DNA from: JAWLBR01 sp041687495
GTDB taxonomy: Bacteria > Bacillota > Limnochordia > DTU087 > JAAYGB01
DNA length: 17,417 bases
NCBI GenBank assembly: GCA_041687495.1
Contig: JAWLBR010000067.1
Coordinates: 1-17,417, forward strand
Direction of reading: 5' to 3'
This document shows positions 8,056 through 13,999 of the stretch, piece after piece. Made by a program: the position numbers and the translations under genes. Under the pieces are notes generated by a model. That model ran no database searches. It saw nothing but the letters and a program-made list of their open reading frames with translations, and was not told the origin of the DNA. Position 1 is the first letter of the stretch. Each line of letters starts with the position of its first letter.

Positions 8056-8141
8056 CTCCTATACCAGATTTCTAGGAAACTCGTATGATGAGTTGAGCCC
8101 ATTAACTAAGCCAACATAAGGCGTTAGGTCTGGTATAGGGG
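8056..8141 (+). promoter_or_regulatory. Long-range inverted repeat with inner hairpins, putative leader of the acidic-protein gene
   Basis: CTCCTATACCAGA (8056-8068) pairs with TCTGGTATAGGGG (8129-8141): 11 perfect pairs plus a G-T and a G-C. Between the arms lie two further potential stems: AACTC/GAGTT (8078-8082 with 8090-8094) and CTAAGCC with GGCGTTAG (8106-8112 with 8120-8127, one bulged G). Together they could fold as a three-way junction. The 3' arm contains the AGGGGG part of the Shine-Dalgarno for ATG 8151, so closing the outer stem would hide it. There is no T-tract, so translational control fits better than termination. An alternative is a DNA operator. A weak promoter-like pair (TTGAGC at 8093, CATAAG at 8115) inside the repeat would remove the 5' arm if used. 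It matches no riboswitch class I recognise. Confidence 0.45.
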
Positions 8142-8150
8142 GTGAATGGC

Positions 8151-9185
8151 ATGGGTCACCAGGAAGGGGAAAGAGCAAAGGTCCGGCGGCTCAAAGGTGA
8201 GCAGCTGTGGATTGAAAAGAGCGGCACAGCTATTTTCTTTTTGGGCGATGTAGATATTCAGGTAGAAGAAGACGCCAAGCTGGTAATCGAAGTTACCGTC
8301 AATGACAAGTCCGGGCGAGCGAAAGTGGACTTCAACCTGGAAGAGTTGTTGGAGGACCAAGAGGAAAACGGAACCGCCACAGTAGATACTGACGTGGATG
8401 TGCTCGATGTAGATCTAGATGAAGAGGAATTAGACGGGGACGAAGAACAGGAAGAGGATTACGAAGAGTCCCTGGAAAACTTGGCTTCAGCTATGCAGCG
8501 ACTGACAGTGAGGCTGAAAGACATCGGGTTGAGAACAGTAGAAGATGATTCGGATGACGCCCCTGACTATGATGCAGAGAATGAGTCAGCAGAAGAAGCT
8601 GATGACTGGTCGGAAGAAGCTGACTATAAAGACGATGTTGATGATGAGCCAGACGATGAAGCTGATGATGATACTGAAGGCGAAGCAGAACCGGAACCCG
8701 CCGATGTAGCAGACGATGAGGAATTACCAGATGTCGAGGATGAGTTGGCGCAAGCCCTGGAGGATCTTCCGGAAGGAACGCAGATTGTTGAAGTGCGTTG
8801 GCCGGCCAGTGGCGACGACCAAACCCCGGCGCAGCCTGCAGAGAGCAAGAAACAGACATGGCTAGTTCGACCAGAGATTCAGACTGCTGGCAAAGAGACG
8901 TGGAGCAGTGGTCCGCGGTTCCTAAACGCCATTGGCAACGTGATTAGAAGCTTGTCGCAGGTGCAGGCCAAAGGTTCAGATACAGACACAGAACCAGAAG
9001 ACCTAGCTGCAGGCGAGGAAACAGCACAAGGGGCAGAGCGGTCTGTGGAGTTAGTAGTGAACCCACAGGAAAAAGACTCAGTACAATCTCATACGGAGCC
9101 GGAGATAGTGCCGACACGGCTCAGTGGCGATGGAGTCACTCGCATCATTAACAAAGGAATTGGGATTAGGCCGTCAAAGCGATAG
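8151..9185 (+). CDS. Unrecognised, extremely acidic protein with a small N-terminal beta domain
   Basis: I do not recognise a family. The 344-residue product has three parts. Residues 1-66 look ordered, basic at first (GERAKVRRLKGEQ), then alternating hydrophobic beta strands (IEKSGTAIFFLGDVDIQV, KLVIEVTVND). Residues about 67-205 are dominated by Asp and Glu, interrupted only by an amphipathic segment at about 108-130 (LENLASAMQRLTVRLKDIGLRTV). Residues about 206-344 are mixed and hydrophilic with a few Trp and Pro (VEVRWPAS, KQTWLVRPEI, RFLNAIGNVIRSLSQ) and end basic (GIGIRPSKR). There is no signal peptide or membrane segment, so it is probably cytosolic. ATG 8151 follows AGGGGGTG at 8137-8144; an in-frame GTG at 8142 lies within that site. 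The frame is open throughout with no sign of decay. Possible roles, all speculative, include a histone-like or RNA-mimicking acidic chaperone, ion buffering or a scaffold. Confidence 0.8.
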   Translation: MGHQEGERAKVRRLKGEQLWIEKSGTAIFFLGDVDIQVEEDAKLVIEVTVNDKSGRAKVDFNLEELLEDQEENGTATVDTDVDVLDVDLDEEELDGDEEQEEDYEESLENLASAMQRLTVRLKDIGLRTVEDDSDDAPDYDAENESAEEADDWSEEADYKDDVDDEPDDEADDDTEGEAEPEPADVADDEELPDVEDELAQALEDLPEGTQIVEVRWPASGDDQTPAQPAESKKQTWLVRPEIQTAGKETWSSGPRFLNAIGNVIRSLSQVQAKGSDTDTEPEDLAAGEETAQGAERSVELVVNPQEKDSVQSHTEPEIVPTRLSGDGVTRIINKGIGIRPSKR

Positions 9186-9255
9186 AGTTTGGGTCAGGGC
9201 GATACCAGACTCCTACCACAAACTCCGACCACAAACCAGGATAAGAAGGAGAGAA

Positions 9256-9297
9256 GGCGCAGCTGCCGCTGCTGATGAGGTCTCATGGCGCTGCGCC
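9256..9297 (+). promoter_or_regulatory. Inverted repeat enclosing the mtaB ribosome-binding site and start
   Basis: GGCGCAGC (9256-9263) is perfectly complementary to GCTGCGCC (9290-9297). The loop contains the GAGG Shine-Dalgarno (9277-9280) and the ATG at 9285, and a small inner stem ATGA/TCAT (9275-9278 with 9283-9286) also involves the start codon. This could restrain mtaB translation, but an 8-bp GC-rich repeat in such sequence can arise by chance. Confidence 0.35.
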
Positions 9298-10685
9298 GAT
9301 TTACTATGGGTCAGGACAAACAAGGGCAGCGGGTAGCTTTTCACACATTGGGCTGCAAGGTTAATCAGTATGATACCGAAGCGGTGGCGGAGCTGTTCTC
9401 TCACCACGGATTTGACGTAGTGGACTTCTCCGAATCTGCCGATGTGTACATAGTCAACACCTGTACCGTTACTAATATGGGAGATCGCAAATCCCGTCAG
9501 ATCATTCGCAGAGCTGCTCGTCAGAATCCAGATGCCGTGGTTGTTGTCATGGGTTGCTATGCTCAAGTATCACCGGAAGAGGTTGCCGGGATCGAGGGCG
9601 TCGACTTGGTGGTGGGAACTAACGAGCGCAGCCGAATCGTTGAACTGGTGCAGGAGTTCATGACTTCTGGGCAGCAGCTCTCCTTCGTCAACGATGTTTT
9701 TCGTTCCCGCGAGTTCGAGGATCTACCCATTACTCAGTTCAACGGCCGGACTAGAGCAACGATAAAGATCCAGGAAGGCTGCAATGAGTTTTGCACTTAC
9801 TGCAAGATCCCCTACGCCCGGGGACGAAGTCGATCGCGTCGGCCTGAATCAGTGGCAGCTGAGGTCAATCGTCTAGAGGCAGCGGGATTTCGGGAAGTTG
9901 TGTTAACAGGAATTCACTTAGGAGCCTACGGTCGGGACTTGGAGCCACAGCAAGAACTGGCAGACCTTTTGGAGCGGCTGGCGCAAGGGACAGGACTACC
10001 TCGGATTCGCATCAGCTCCATCGATCCCCATGAGATCACTCCGCGGTTTGTGGAGGTTTTAGTGGACAATCCTAGTATCTGCAGGCATCTGCATGTGCCG
10101 CTGCAGGGTGGCCATGACGCAGTCCTGACGGCCATGCGGCGGAGATACACTCTAGCGGAGTACCGCCGAGTAATCGAAATGGTGAAAGCAGCTGTGCCAG
10201 ACATCGGGATTACCACAGATATTATCGTTGGGTTTCCCGGTGAGTCAGAGGAGCACTTTGCCCATGGCTTAGATTTCGTTGAGGAGATCGGATTCAGCCG
10301 CCTGCATGTATTTCGTTACTCGAAACGGGCAGGGACACCAGCTGCCAAGCTGCCCGATCAGGTGCCATCCGTCGTAAAACAGGAGCGGAGCCACAAAATG
10401 ATTGAACTTGGCAATCGCCTAGCGACGATGTTTCACAGCAAGTTTCTGGGCAGGCAGATGAGTGTTCTTTTTGAACACCCGGTGGAGACCGGCACAGCTT
10501 CGGTCCTTGCCGACACAGATTTGGCGGGAAAGGACAGTGGCTGTCTGTGGGAGGGGCTGACTGACAACTACATTCGTGTGGTTGCTCCGGCTGACGAGAC
10601 TGTGTCGGGTAGGATTGTTCCCGTGAAACTCACTTACGCAGCAGCGGAGTTGGTAACTGGGCAAATCAAGAAAAACTGCGAGTAA
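9285..10685 (+). CDS. mtaB: tRNA t6A37 methylthiotransferase MtaB
   Basis: Radical-SAM enzyme that converts N6-threonylcarbamoyladenosine at position 37 of ANN-decoding tRNAs to its 2-methylthio derivative. The 466-residue protein has an N-terminal UPF0004 domain with the auxiliary-cluster cysteines C24 (TLGCKVNQYD), C60 (VNTCTVTN) and C91 (MGCYAQ). The radical-SAM triad is C166, C170 and C173 in EGCNEFCTYCKIPYARGRSRSR-type context, followed by LTGIHLGAYGRD and ISSIDPHEI. A C-terminal TRAM-like RNA-binding domain begins near residue 380. The GCKVNQYDTE motif fits MtaB (YqeV) better than MiaB or RimO. ATG 9285 is preceded by TGAGG at 9276-9280 (4 nt); ATG 9306 is possible but has no ribosome-binding site. 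It sits upstream of rpsU as in B. subtilis, here with an inserted HIT gene. Confidence 0.95.
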   Translation: MALRRFTMGQDKQGQRVAFHTLGCKVNQYDTEAVAELFSHHGFDVVDFSESADVYIVNTCTVTNMGDRKSRQIIRRAARQNPDAVVVVMGCYAQVSPEEVAGIEGVDLVVGTNERSRIVELVQEFMTSGQQLSFVNDVFRSREFEDLPITQFNGRTRATIKIQEGCNEFCTYCKIPYARGRSRSRRPESVAAEVNRLEAAGFREVVLTGIHLGAYGRDLEPQQELADLLERLAQGTGLPRIRISSIDPHEITPRFVEVLVDNPSICRHLHVPLQGGHDAVLTAMRRRYTLAEYRRVIEMVKAAVPDIGITTDIIVGFPGESEEHFAHGLDFVEEIGFSRLHVFRYSKRAGTPAAKLPDQVPSVVKQERSHKMIELGNRLATMFHSKFLGRQMSVLFEHPVETGTASVLADTDLAGKDSGCLWEGLTDNYIRVVAPADETVSGRIVPVKLTYAAAELVTGQIKKNCE

Positions 10686-10738
10686 TCCGCGTCTTCCAAA
10701 GGACAGGGCTCGCTTATGGCGAACTATATGTCGTGGAA

Positions 10739-10755
10739 TCCCTCGGGGAGGGAGG
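10739..10755 (+). promoter_or_regulatory. Small hairpin overlapping the HIT gene ribosome-binding site
   Basis: TCCCTC (10739-10744) pairs perfectly with GAGGGA (10748-10753) around a GGG loop. The 3' arm covers part of GGAGG at 10751-10755, the Shine-Dalgarno for TTG 10764. It could lower translation until opened by ribosomes arriving from mtaB. The short stem makes this only suggestive. Confidence 0.35.
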
Positions 10756-10763
10756 TGTAGGCG

Positions 10764-11108
10764 TTGTCAGATTGCATATTCTGCAAGATTTTGGCCAAAG
10801 ACATCCCGACTCAGGTGCTGTACGAGGACGATTTGGTGATGGCGTTTCCAGATGTGTCACCGCAGGCACCAGAGCACATTCTGATTATCCCCAAGAAACA
10901 CATCCCTTCTTTGGCGGAGATGTCAGCCGCCGATGAAGCGATTATGGGGCGGATTGTCCAAGTCGCCAGTGCCTTGGCCAAAGAGAGAGGCTTCAGCGAA
11001 GGTGGGTACCGGCTGGTAGCTAACTGTGGCGAACAGGCCGGCCAAAGCGTGTTCCACATTCACTTCCACCTCCTAGGTGGCAGAGGGTTTGAGTGGCCTC
11101 CCGGTTAA
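10764..11108 (+). CDS. HIT-family (HinT-like) nucleotide-binding hydrolase
   Basis: Histidine-triad protein of 114 residues in the HinT branch, expected to hydrolyse AMP-linked phosphoramidates and related nucleotides as a dimer. It begins SDCIFCKI with CxxC (C4, C7), a common zinc pair in bacterial HIT proteins. It contains HILIIPKKHIPSL (38-50) and the catalytic triad HIHFHLL (H98, H100, H102), then ends GGRGFEWPPG, the normal C-terminus. The start is TTG 10764, with GGAGGTG at 10751-10757 6 nt upstream. The DCIFC motif begins right after it, so no upstream extension is needed. It lies 78 nt after mtaB and ends 6 nt before the rpsU promoter. Many Clostridia keep a HIT gene between mtaB and rpsU; B. 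subtilis does not. Confidence 0.95.
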   Translation: MSDCIFCKILAKDIPTQVLYEDDLVMAFPDVSPQAPEHILIIPKKHIPSLAEMSAADEAIMGRIVQVASALAKERGFSEGGYRLVANCGEQAGQSVFHIHFHLLGGRGFEWPPG

Positions 11109-11114
11109 TGTGCA

Positions 11115-11144
11115 TTGACACTGCCCTGGGTTTCAGAGTATAAT
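11115..11144 (+). promoter_or_regulatory. Sigma-A promoter of rpsU
   Basis: A perfect TTGACA (11115-11120) and a perfect TATAAT (11139-11144) are separated by 18 nt. It lies just after the HIT stop codon and about 100 nt before rpsU. Transcription would start near 11151, giving a leader of about 95 nt. This is the clearest promoter in the window and makes rpsU independent of the upstream operon. Confidence 0.88.
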
Positions 11145-11150
11145 TTACCT

Positions 11151-11244
11151 ATGTTTTGTGGTGTTGTTCCTGTCGACCAGAACTGTACGTTGGGCGTAGA
11201 CAGGAGTAGCCCCTCTAATGCAGGTGTTGGAGGGAGGGAGATAG
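11151..11244 (+). promoter_or_regulatory. Structured 5' leader of rpsU
   Basis: The predicted untranslated leader holds TCCTGTC (11168-11174) complementary to GACAGGA (11199-11205), a 7-bp stem closing a 24-nt region. Next to it CCCTCT (11211-11216) can pair with GGAGGG (11229-11234), which is part of the rpsU Shine-Dalgarno run. The arrangement of a stable stem followed by an RBS-masking stem resembles autogenous ribosomal-protein leaders. I do not recognise it as a named class, and the regulation is inferred. Confidence 0.4.
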
Positions 11245-11427
11245 ATGCCGGAGATTCGGGTTGGTAAAGACGAATCCCTCGATCGAGCTCTACGCCGATT
11301 CAAGCAGCAATGCCGCCGTAGTGGCGTTCTCAGTGACGTCCGAAAGCACGAGCATTACGAAAAGCCTAGTGTCAGACGAAAGAAAAAGTCTGAAGCGGCT
11401 CGTAAGCGGGATAAGAGATATCGTTAG
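11245..11427 (+). CDS. rpsU: Small ribosomal subunit protein bS21
   Basis: The 60-residue, strongly basic protein has the bS21 signature: an N-terminal strand (MPEIRVGKDESLDRALRRFKQ), a central helix around CRRSGVLSDVRKHEHYEKPS, and the basic tail RRKKKSEAARKRDKRYR. bS21 sits on the 30S platform near the anti-Shine-Dalgarno end of 16S rRNA and supports translation initiation. ATG 11245 follows a GGAGGGAGGGAG run 4 nt upstream. Its own promoter, structured leader and terminator make it a separate, probably highly transcribed unit. In B. subtilis yqeY follows rpsU; here yqeY is absent from that place. Confidence 0.98.
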   Translation: MPEIRVGKDESLDRALRRFKQQCRRSGVLSDVRKHEHYEKPSVRRKKKSEAARKRDKRYR

Positions 11428-11438
11428 GTAGCATGAAG

Positions 11439-11469
11439 ACCCACTGTCAGTTTTGGCAGTGGGTTTTTT
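11439..11469 (+). terminator. Intrinsic terminator of rpsU
   Basis: ACCCACTGTC (11439-11448) pairs with GGCAGTGGGT (11455-11464) around AGTTTT, a 10-bp stem with one G-T pair. It is followed at once by six Ts (11464-11469). It stands 11 nt after the rpsU stop codon. This is a textbook Rho-independent terminator. Confidence 0.93.
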
Positions 11470-11498
11470 GGCGTTTCCCAACATATACTCTAGATAGA

Positions 11499-11556
11499 TG
11501 TGGATACTGTTAACCTGGTGATGGCAGGTATTGTGGATACTGAATGGAATACCCTG
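11499..11556 (+). repeat. 11-bp direct repeat and hairpin in the nfeD upstream region
   Basis: TGTGGATACTG occurs twice, at 11499-11509 and 11532-11542, exactly 33 bp apart, about three helical turns. The second copy lies in the loop of a potential stem: CAGGTATT (11525-11532) pairs with AATACCCTG (11548-11556), with one bulged C. The 185-bp region between the rpsU terminator and nfeD holds no gene, so these are candidate regulator-binding sites. There is no known regulator match. Confidence 0.45.
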
Positions 11557-11602
11557 GTAGGAGTACGCTGGGTCAGTCGGCAATCCAGATTGGCTGCGGC
11601 GG

Positions 11603-11611
11603 TGTTATGAT
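11603..11611 (+). promoter_or_regulatory. Possible extended -10 promoter for the nfeD operon
   Basis: TGTTATGAT contains an extended -10 (TGn followed by TATGAT at 11606-11611). No convincing -35 is found 16-18 nt upstream. It lies 44 nt before the chosen nfeD start, and the upstream terminator requires a promoter somewhere in this region. In B. subtilis the equivalent operon is controlled by sigma-W; I see no TGAAAC/CGTA pair here. Confidence 0.3.
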
Positions 11612-11654
11612 TGGGCATGGATAAACATGGTTTCCCGGAGGGGAGGGAATAAGA

Positions 11655-12977
11655 CTGAAGAGAAAATGGCGTCAAGTAGTGTTGTTGACGATAATCTGCA
11701 GCTGCTTGGCCATCAGCTTCGCAGCGGAGGCGGCTCCGCCGGTAGTCTACGGCATCGCCATTGACGGAACCATTGAGCCGGGATTGGCGGAAATTGTGAA
11801 AAGAGGTCTCCGTGAGGCCCGCTCCGATGGGGCTCAAGCAATACTGCTTGAGATCAACACCTTTGGCGGCCGGGTTGACGCAGCAACAGAAATTCGGGAT
11901 CAGGTGATGGCTTCGCCGATCCCGGTGATTGGGTACGTGACTGAGCGGGCGTGGTCGGCCGGGGCACTAATTGCCCTAGCGTCTCACCATCTGGCAATGG
12001 CGCCTGCCAGCAGTATCGGTGCAGCAGAGCCCCGTCCGGCGGAGGAGAAGACCATAGCAGCACTGCGCTCTGAATTTGAAGCAACGGCGCAGGGGCATGG
12101 GCGGGATCCGAAAGTAGCGGCGGCCATGGTCGACAAGGATGTGGTAGTAGAGGGCTTGGTGGAGCAGGGGAAGATTCTGAGCTTGTCGGCCACCGATGCC
12201 AGGGAGATTGGGTTCGTTGATCTGGTGGTCGGAAACAGGGCGCAGCTGCTGGAAGAATTGGACCTGGCGGACGCAGCAGTTGTCTGGGTGCAAGCCACAT
12301 GGGCTGAGAAACTGGCTCGATTCGTGACTGAGCCGATGGTCAGTTCTGGTCTGTTGACTCTAGGATTCTTAGGCTTGATGCTGGAGCTGTTTAGTGCTGG
12401 CTTTGGTATACCAGGCAGCATCGGCTTGGCAGCCTTGGGGCTGTTCTTTGGCGGGCGCATGGTCGCCGGACTTGCCGGGGCAGAAGTCGTAATCTTGTTT
12501 GCGGCGGGTCTTGTGCTCTTGGGGATTGAGGTCTTCGCGGTTCCGGGGTTTGGCGTGCTGGGACTGGGTGGAATTGTCTCCATTGTGGCCAGTATTGTTC
12601 TCAGCTATAACAGTGCTACCGCGGCGGCGTATTCGCTCATTGTGGCGATTGTCCTTAGTGTCGTATTGTTTATGTGGCTCTCCCGCTACTTTAGGCGTTC
12701 GAAAACCTGGAATAAGTTGGTTCTCAAGACGAACCAGGAAAAGTCTCAAGGATACGTGGGGTTAAGTGCCAGACAAGAGATGATCGGACAGAAGGGAGTC
12801 ACTCTCACAGCGTGCCGACCAGCAGGAACAGTCTTAGTTGGACACAATCGTTTGGATGCAGTCTCGGAGGGCCCATACATTGTGGCTGGTGAGAAAGTAG
12901 TGGTTGTGGGGCGCTCGGGGGCTCAGGTTGTGATTCGCCAGGATAACAATCCTATCGACGAGGGGGAGGAAGCTTAA
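11655..12977 (+). CDS. NfeD-family membrane serine protease (YqeZ type), probable CTG start
   Basis: Full-length NfeD1b-type protein of 440 residues. It has a signal peptide (basic KRKWR, hydrophobic VVLLTIICSCLAISFA, AEA) and then a ClpP/SppA-like protease domain with GGRVDAA, the likely nucleophile S101 in RAWSAGALIAL and the likely general base K132. About four membrane segments follow at residues ~225-340. The C-terminal NfeD OB-fold (QGYVGLSARQEMIGQKGVTL ... VVVVGRSG) completes it. In the family it associates with the flotillin encoded next door. The frame has no ATG/GTG/TTG between the stop at 11622 and GTG 11679. CTG 11655 lies 7 nt after GGGGAGGG (11640-11647) and restores the basic signal-peptide start, whereas GTG 11679 has no ribosome-binding site and would remove the charged residues. 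Equivalent to B. subtilis yqeZ; it overlaps floA by 1 nt. Confidence 0.93.
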   Translation: MKRKWRQVVLLTIICSCLAISFAAEAAPPVVYGIAIDGTIEPGLAEIVKRGLREARSDGAQAILLEINTFGGRVDAATEIRDQVMASPIPVIGYVTERAWSAGALIALASHHLAMAPASSIGAAEPRPAEEKTIAALRSEFEATAQGHGRDPKVAAAMVDKDVVVEGLVEQGKILSLSATDAREIGFVDLVVGNRAQLLEELDLADAAVVWVQATWAEKLARFVTEPMVSSGLLTLGFLGLMLELFSAGFGIPGSIGLAALGLFFGGRMVAGLAGAEVVILFAAGLVLLGIEVFAVPGFGVLGLGGIVSIVASIVLSYNSATAAAYSLIVAIVLSVVLFMWLSRYFRRSKTWNKLVLKTNQEKSQGYVGLSARQEMIGQKGVTLTACRPAGTVLVGHNRLDAVSEGPYIVAGEKVVVVGRSGAQVVIRQDNNPIDEGEEA

Positions 12978-13984
12978 TGCTTCAACTGGTTTCGTTTCTA
13001 CCGGTAATTCTGATTTTCGTTGCGGTACTGGTGCTGTTGAATTTCGTTCCGATTGGGCTGTGGATTTCTGCCCTGGCAGCCGGGGTGAATATCAGCATCT
13101 TTACACTGGTGGGAATGCGTCTGCGGCGGGTACCGCCGGGAGCGATTATTCTTACCATGATCAAGGCTTCAAAGGCCGGCCTCAGCGAGGTGACCATTGA
13201 CCGGCTGGAGGCTCACTACTTGGCAGGGGGTAACGTCGATCGCGTGGTTGATGCCCTCATTGCGGCTCAACGGGCAGACATTTCCCCGGGGTTTGAGCGA
13301 GCTGCAGCCATCGACTTAGCCGGGCGAAATGTGCTGGAAGCAGTGCAAATGAGCGTGAACCCGCAGGTGATTGAAACTCCAATTGTCGCTGCGGTCGCCA
13401 AGAATGGCATCGAGCTTAAGGCCAAGGCCAGGGTTACTGTTCGGGCCAATATTGACCGGCTGGTGGGTGGCGCGGGAGAACCCACCATCATTGCCAGGGT
13501 CGGTGAAGGTATTGTCACCACCGTCGGTTCGTCGGAGACCCATAAGATGGTGTTGGAGAACCCAGACCGGATTTCCAAGCTGGTGTTGGAGAAGGGCCTT
13601 GACGCCGGCACTGCATTTGAAATTCTGTCCATCGACATTGCCGATGTCGACGTGGGGAGAAACATCGGGGCGCAGCTTGAGTCAGACCAGGCTGAGGCAG
13701 ACAAGAACATTGCCCAAGCTAAGGCTGCGGAGCGCCGCTTTGCCGCCCTAGCCCTCGAGCAGGAGATGAAAGCCCGGGTGCAAGAGATGAGGGCGCGAGT
13801 GGTTGAGTCGGAGGCTGAGGTGCCAAGAGCTTTGGCTGATGCCCTCAGGGAAGGCAAAATGGGTGTCATGGATTACTACAACCTGAAAAACCTCTTGGCT
13901 GACACCAGCATGAGGGAGTCCATTTCTCGAGGCTCTGAGGGCAAAGAACAGCAGCCGAAGGATCAGAACTCAGGGCAAGCGTAG
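12977..13984 (+). CDS. floA: Flotillin-like protein FloA (YqfA)
   Basis: Membrane scaffold of functional microdomains, involved in known species in membrane fluidity, secretion and signalling. The 335-residue protein has a hydrophobic N-terminus (about residues 3-50, a hairpin-like membrane anchor). The FloA core VPPGAIILTMIKASKAGL and an SPFH-type domain follow (VTIDRLEAHYLAGGNVDRVVDALIAAQ, ELKAKARVTVRANIDRLVGG). A C-terminal Ala/Glu coiled coil (AKAAERRFAALALEQEMKARVQEM) and MGVMDYYNLKNLLADTSMRESI complete it. B. subtilis YqfA is about 331 residues, so this one is complete. ATG 12977 shares one base with the nfeD TAA (TAATG), preceded by AGGGGGAGGAAG, showing translational coupling. NfeD-flotillin pairing is a conserved operon theme. 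Confidence 0.97.
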   Translation: MLQLVSFLPVILIFVAVLVLLNFVPIGLWISALAAGVNISIFTLVGMRLRRVPPGAIILTMIKASKAGLSEVTIDRLEAHYLAGGNVDRVVDALIAAQRADISPGFERAAAIDLAGRNVLEAVQMSVNPQVIETPIVAAVAKNGIELKAKARVTVRANIDRLVGGAGEPTIIARVGEGIVTTVGSSETHKMVLENPDRISKLVLEKGLDAGTAFEILSIDIADVDVGRNIGAQLESDQAEADKNIAQAKAAERRFAALALEQEMKARVQEMRARVVESEAEVPRALADALREGKMGVMDYYNLKNLLADTSMRESISRGSEGKEQQPKDQNSGQA

Positions 13985-13999
13985 TTGGGAGATGGTAGT

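Noticed and set aside
8400..8760. Asp/Glu-rich stretch as a frameshift artefact or decayed gene
   Set aside because: The frame is continuous, varies its codons for Asp and Glu, and is bordered by ordered-looking sequence in the same frame, so it reads as real coding sequence.
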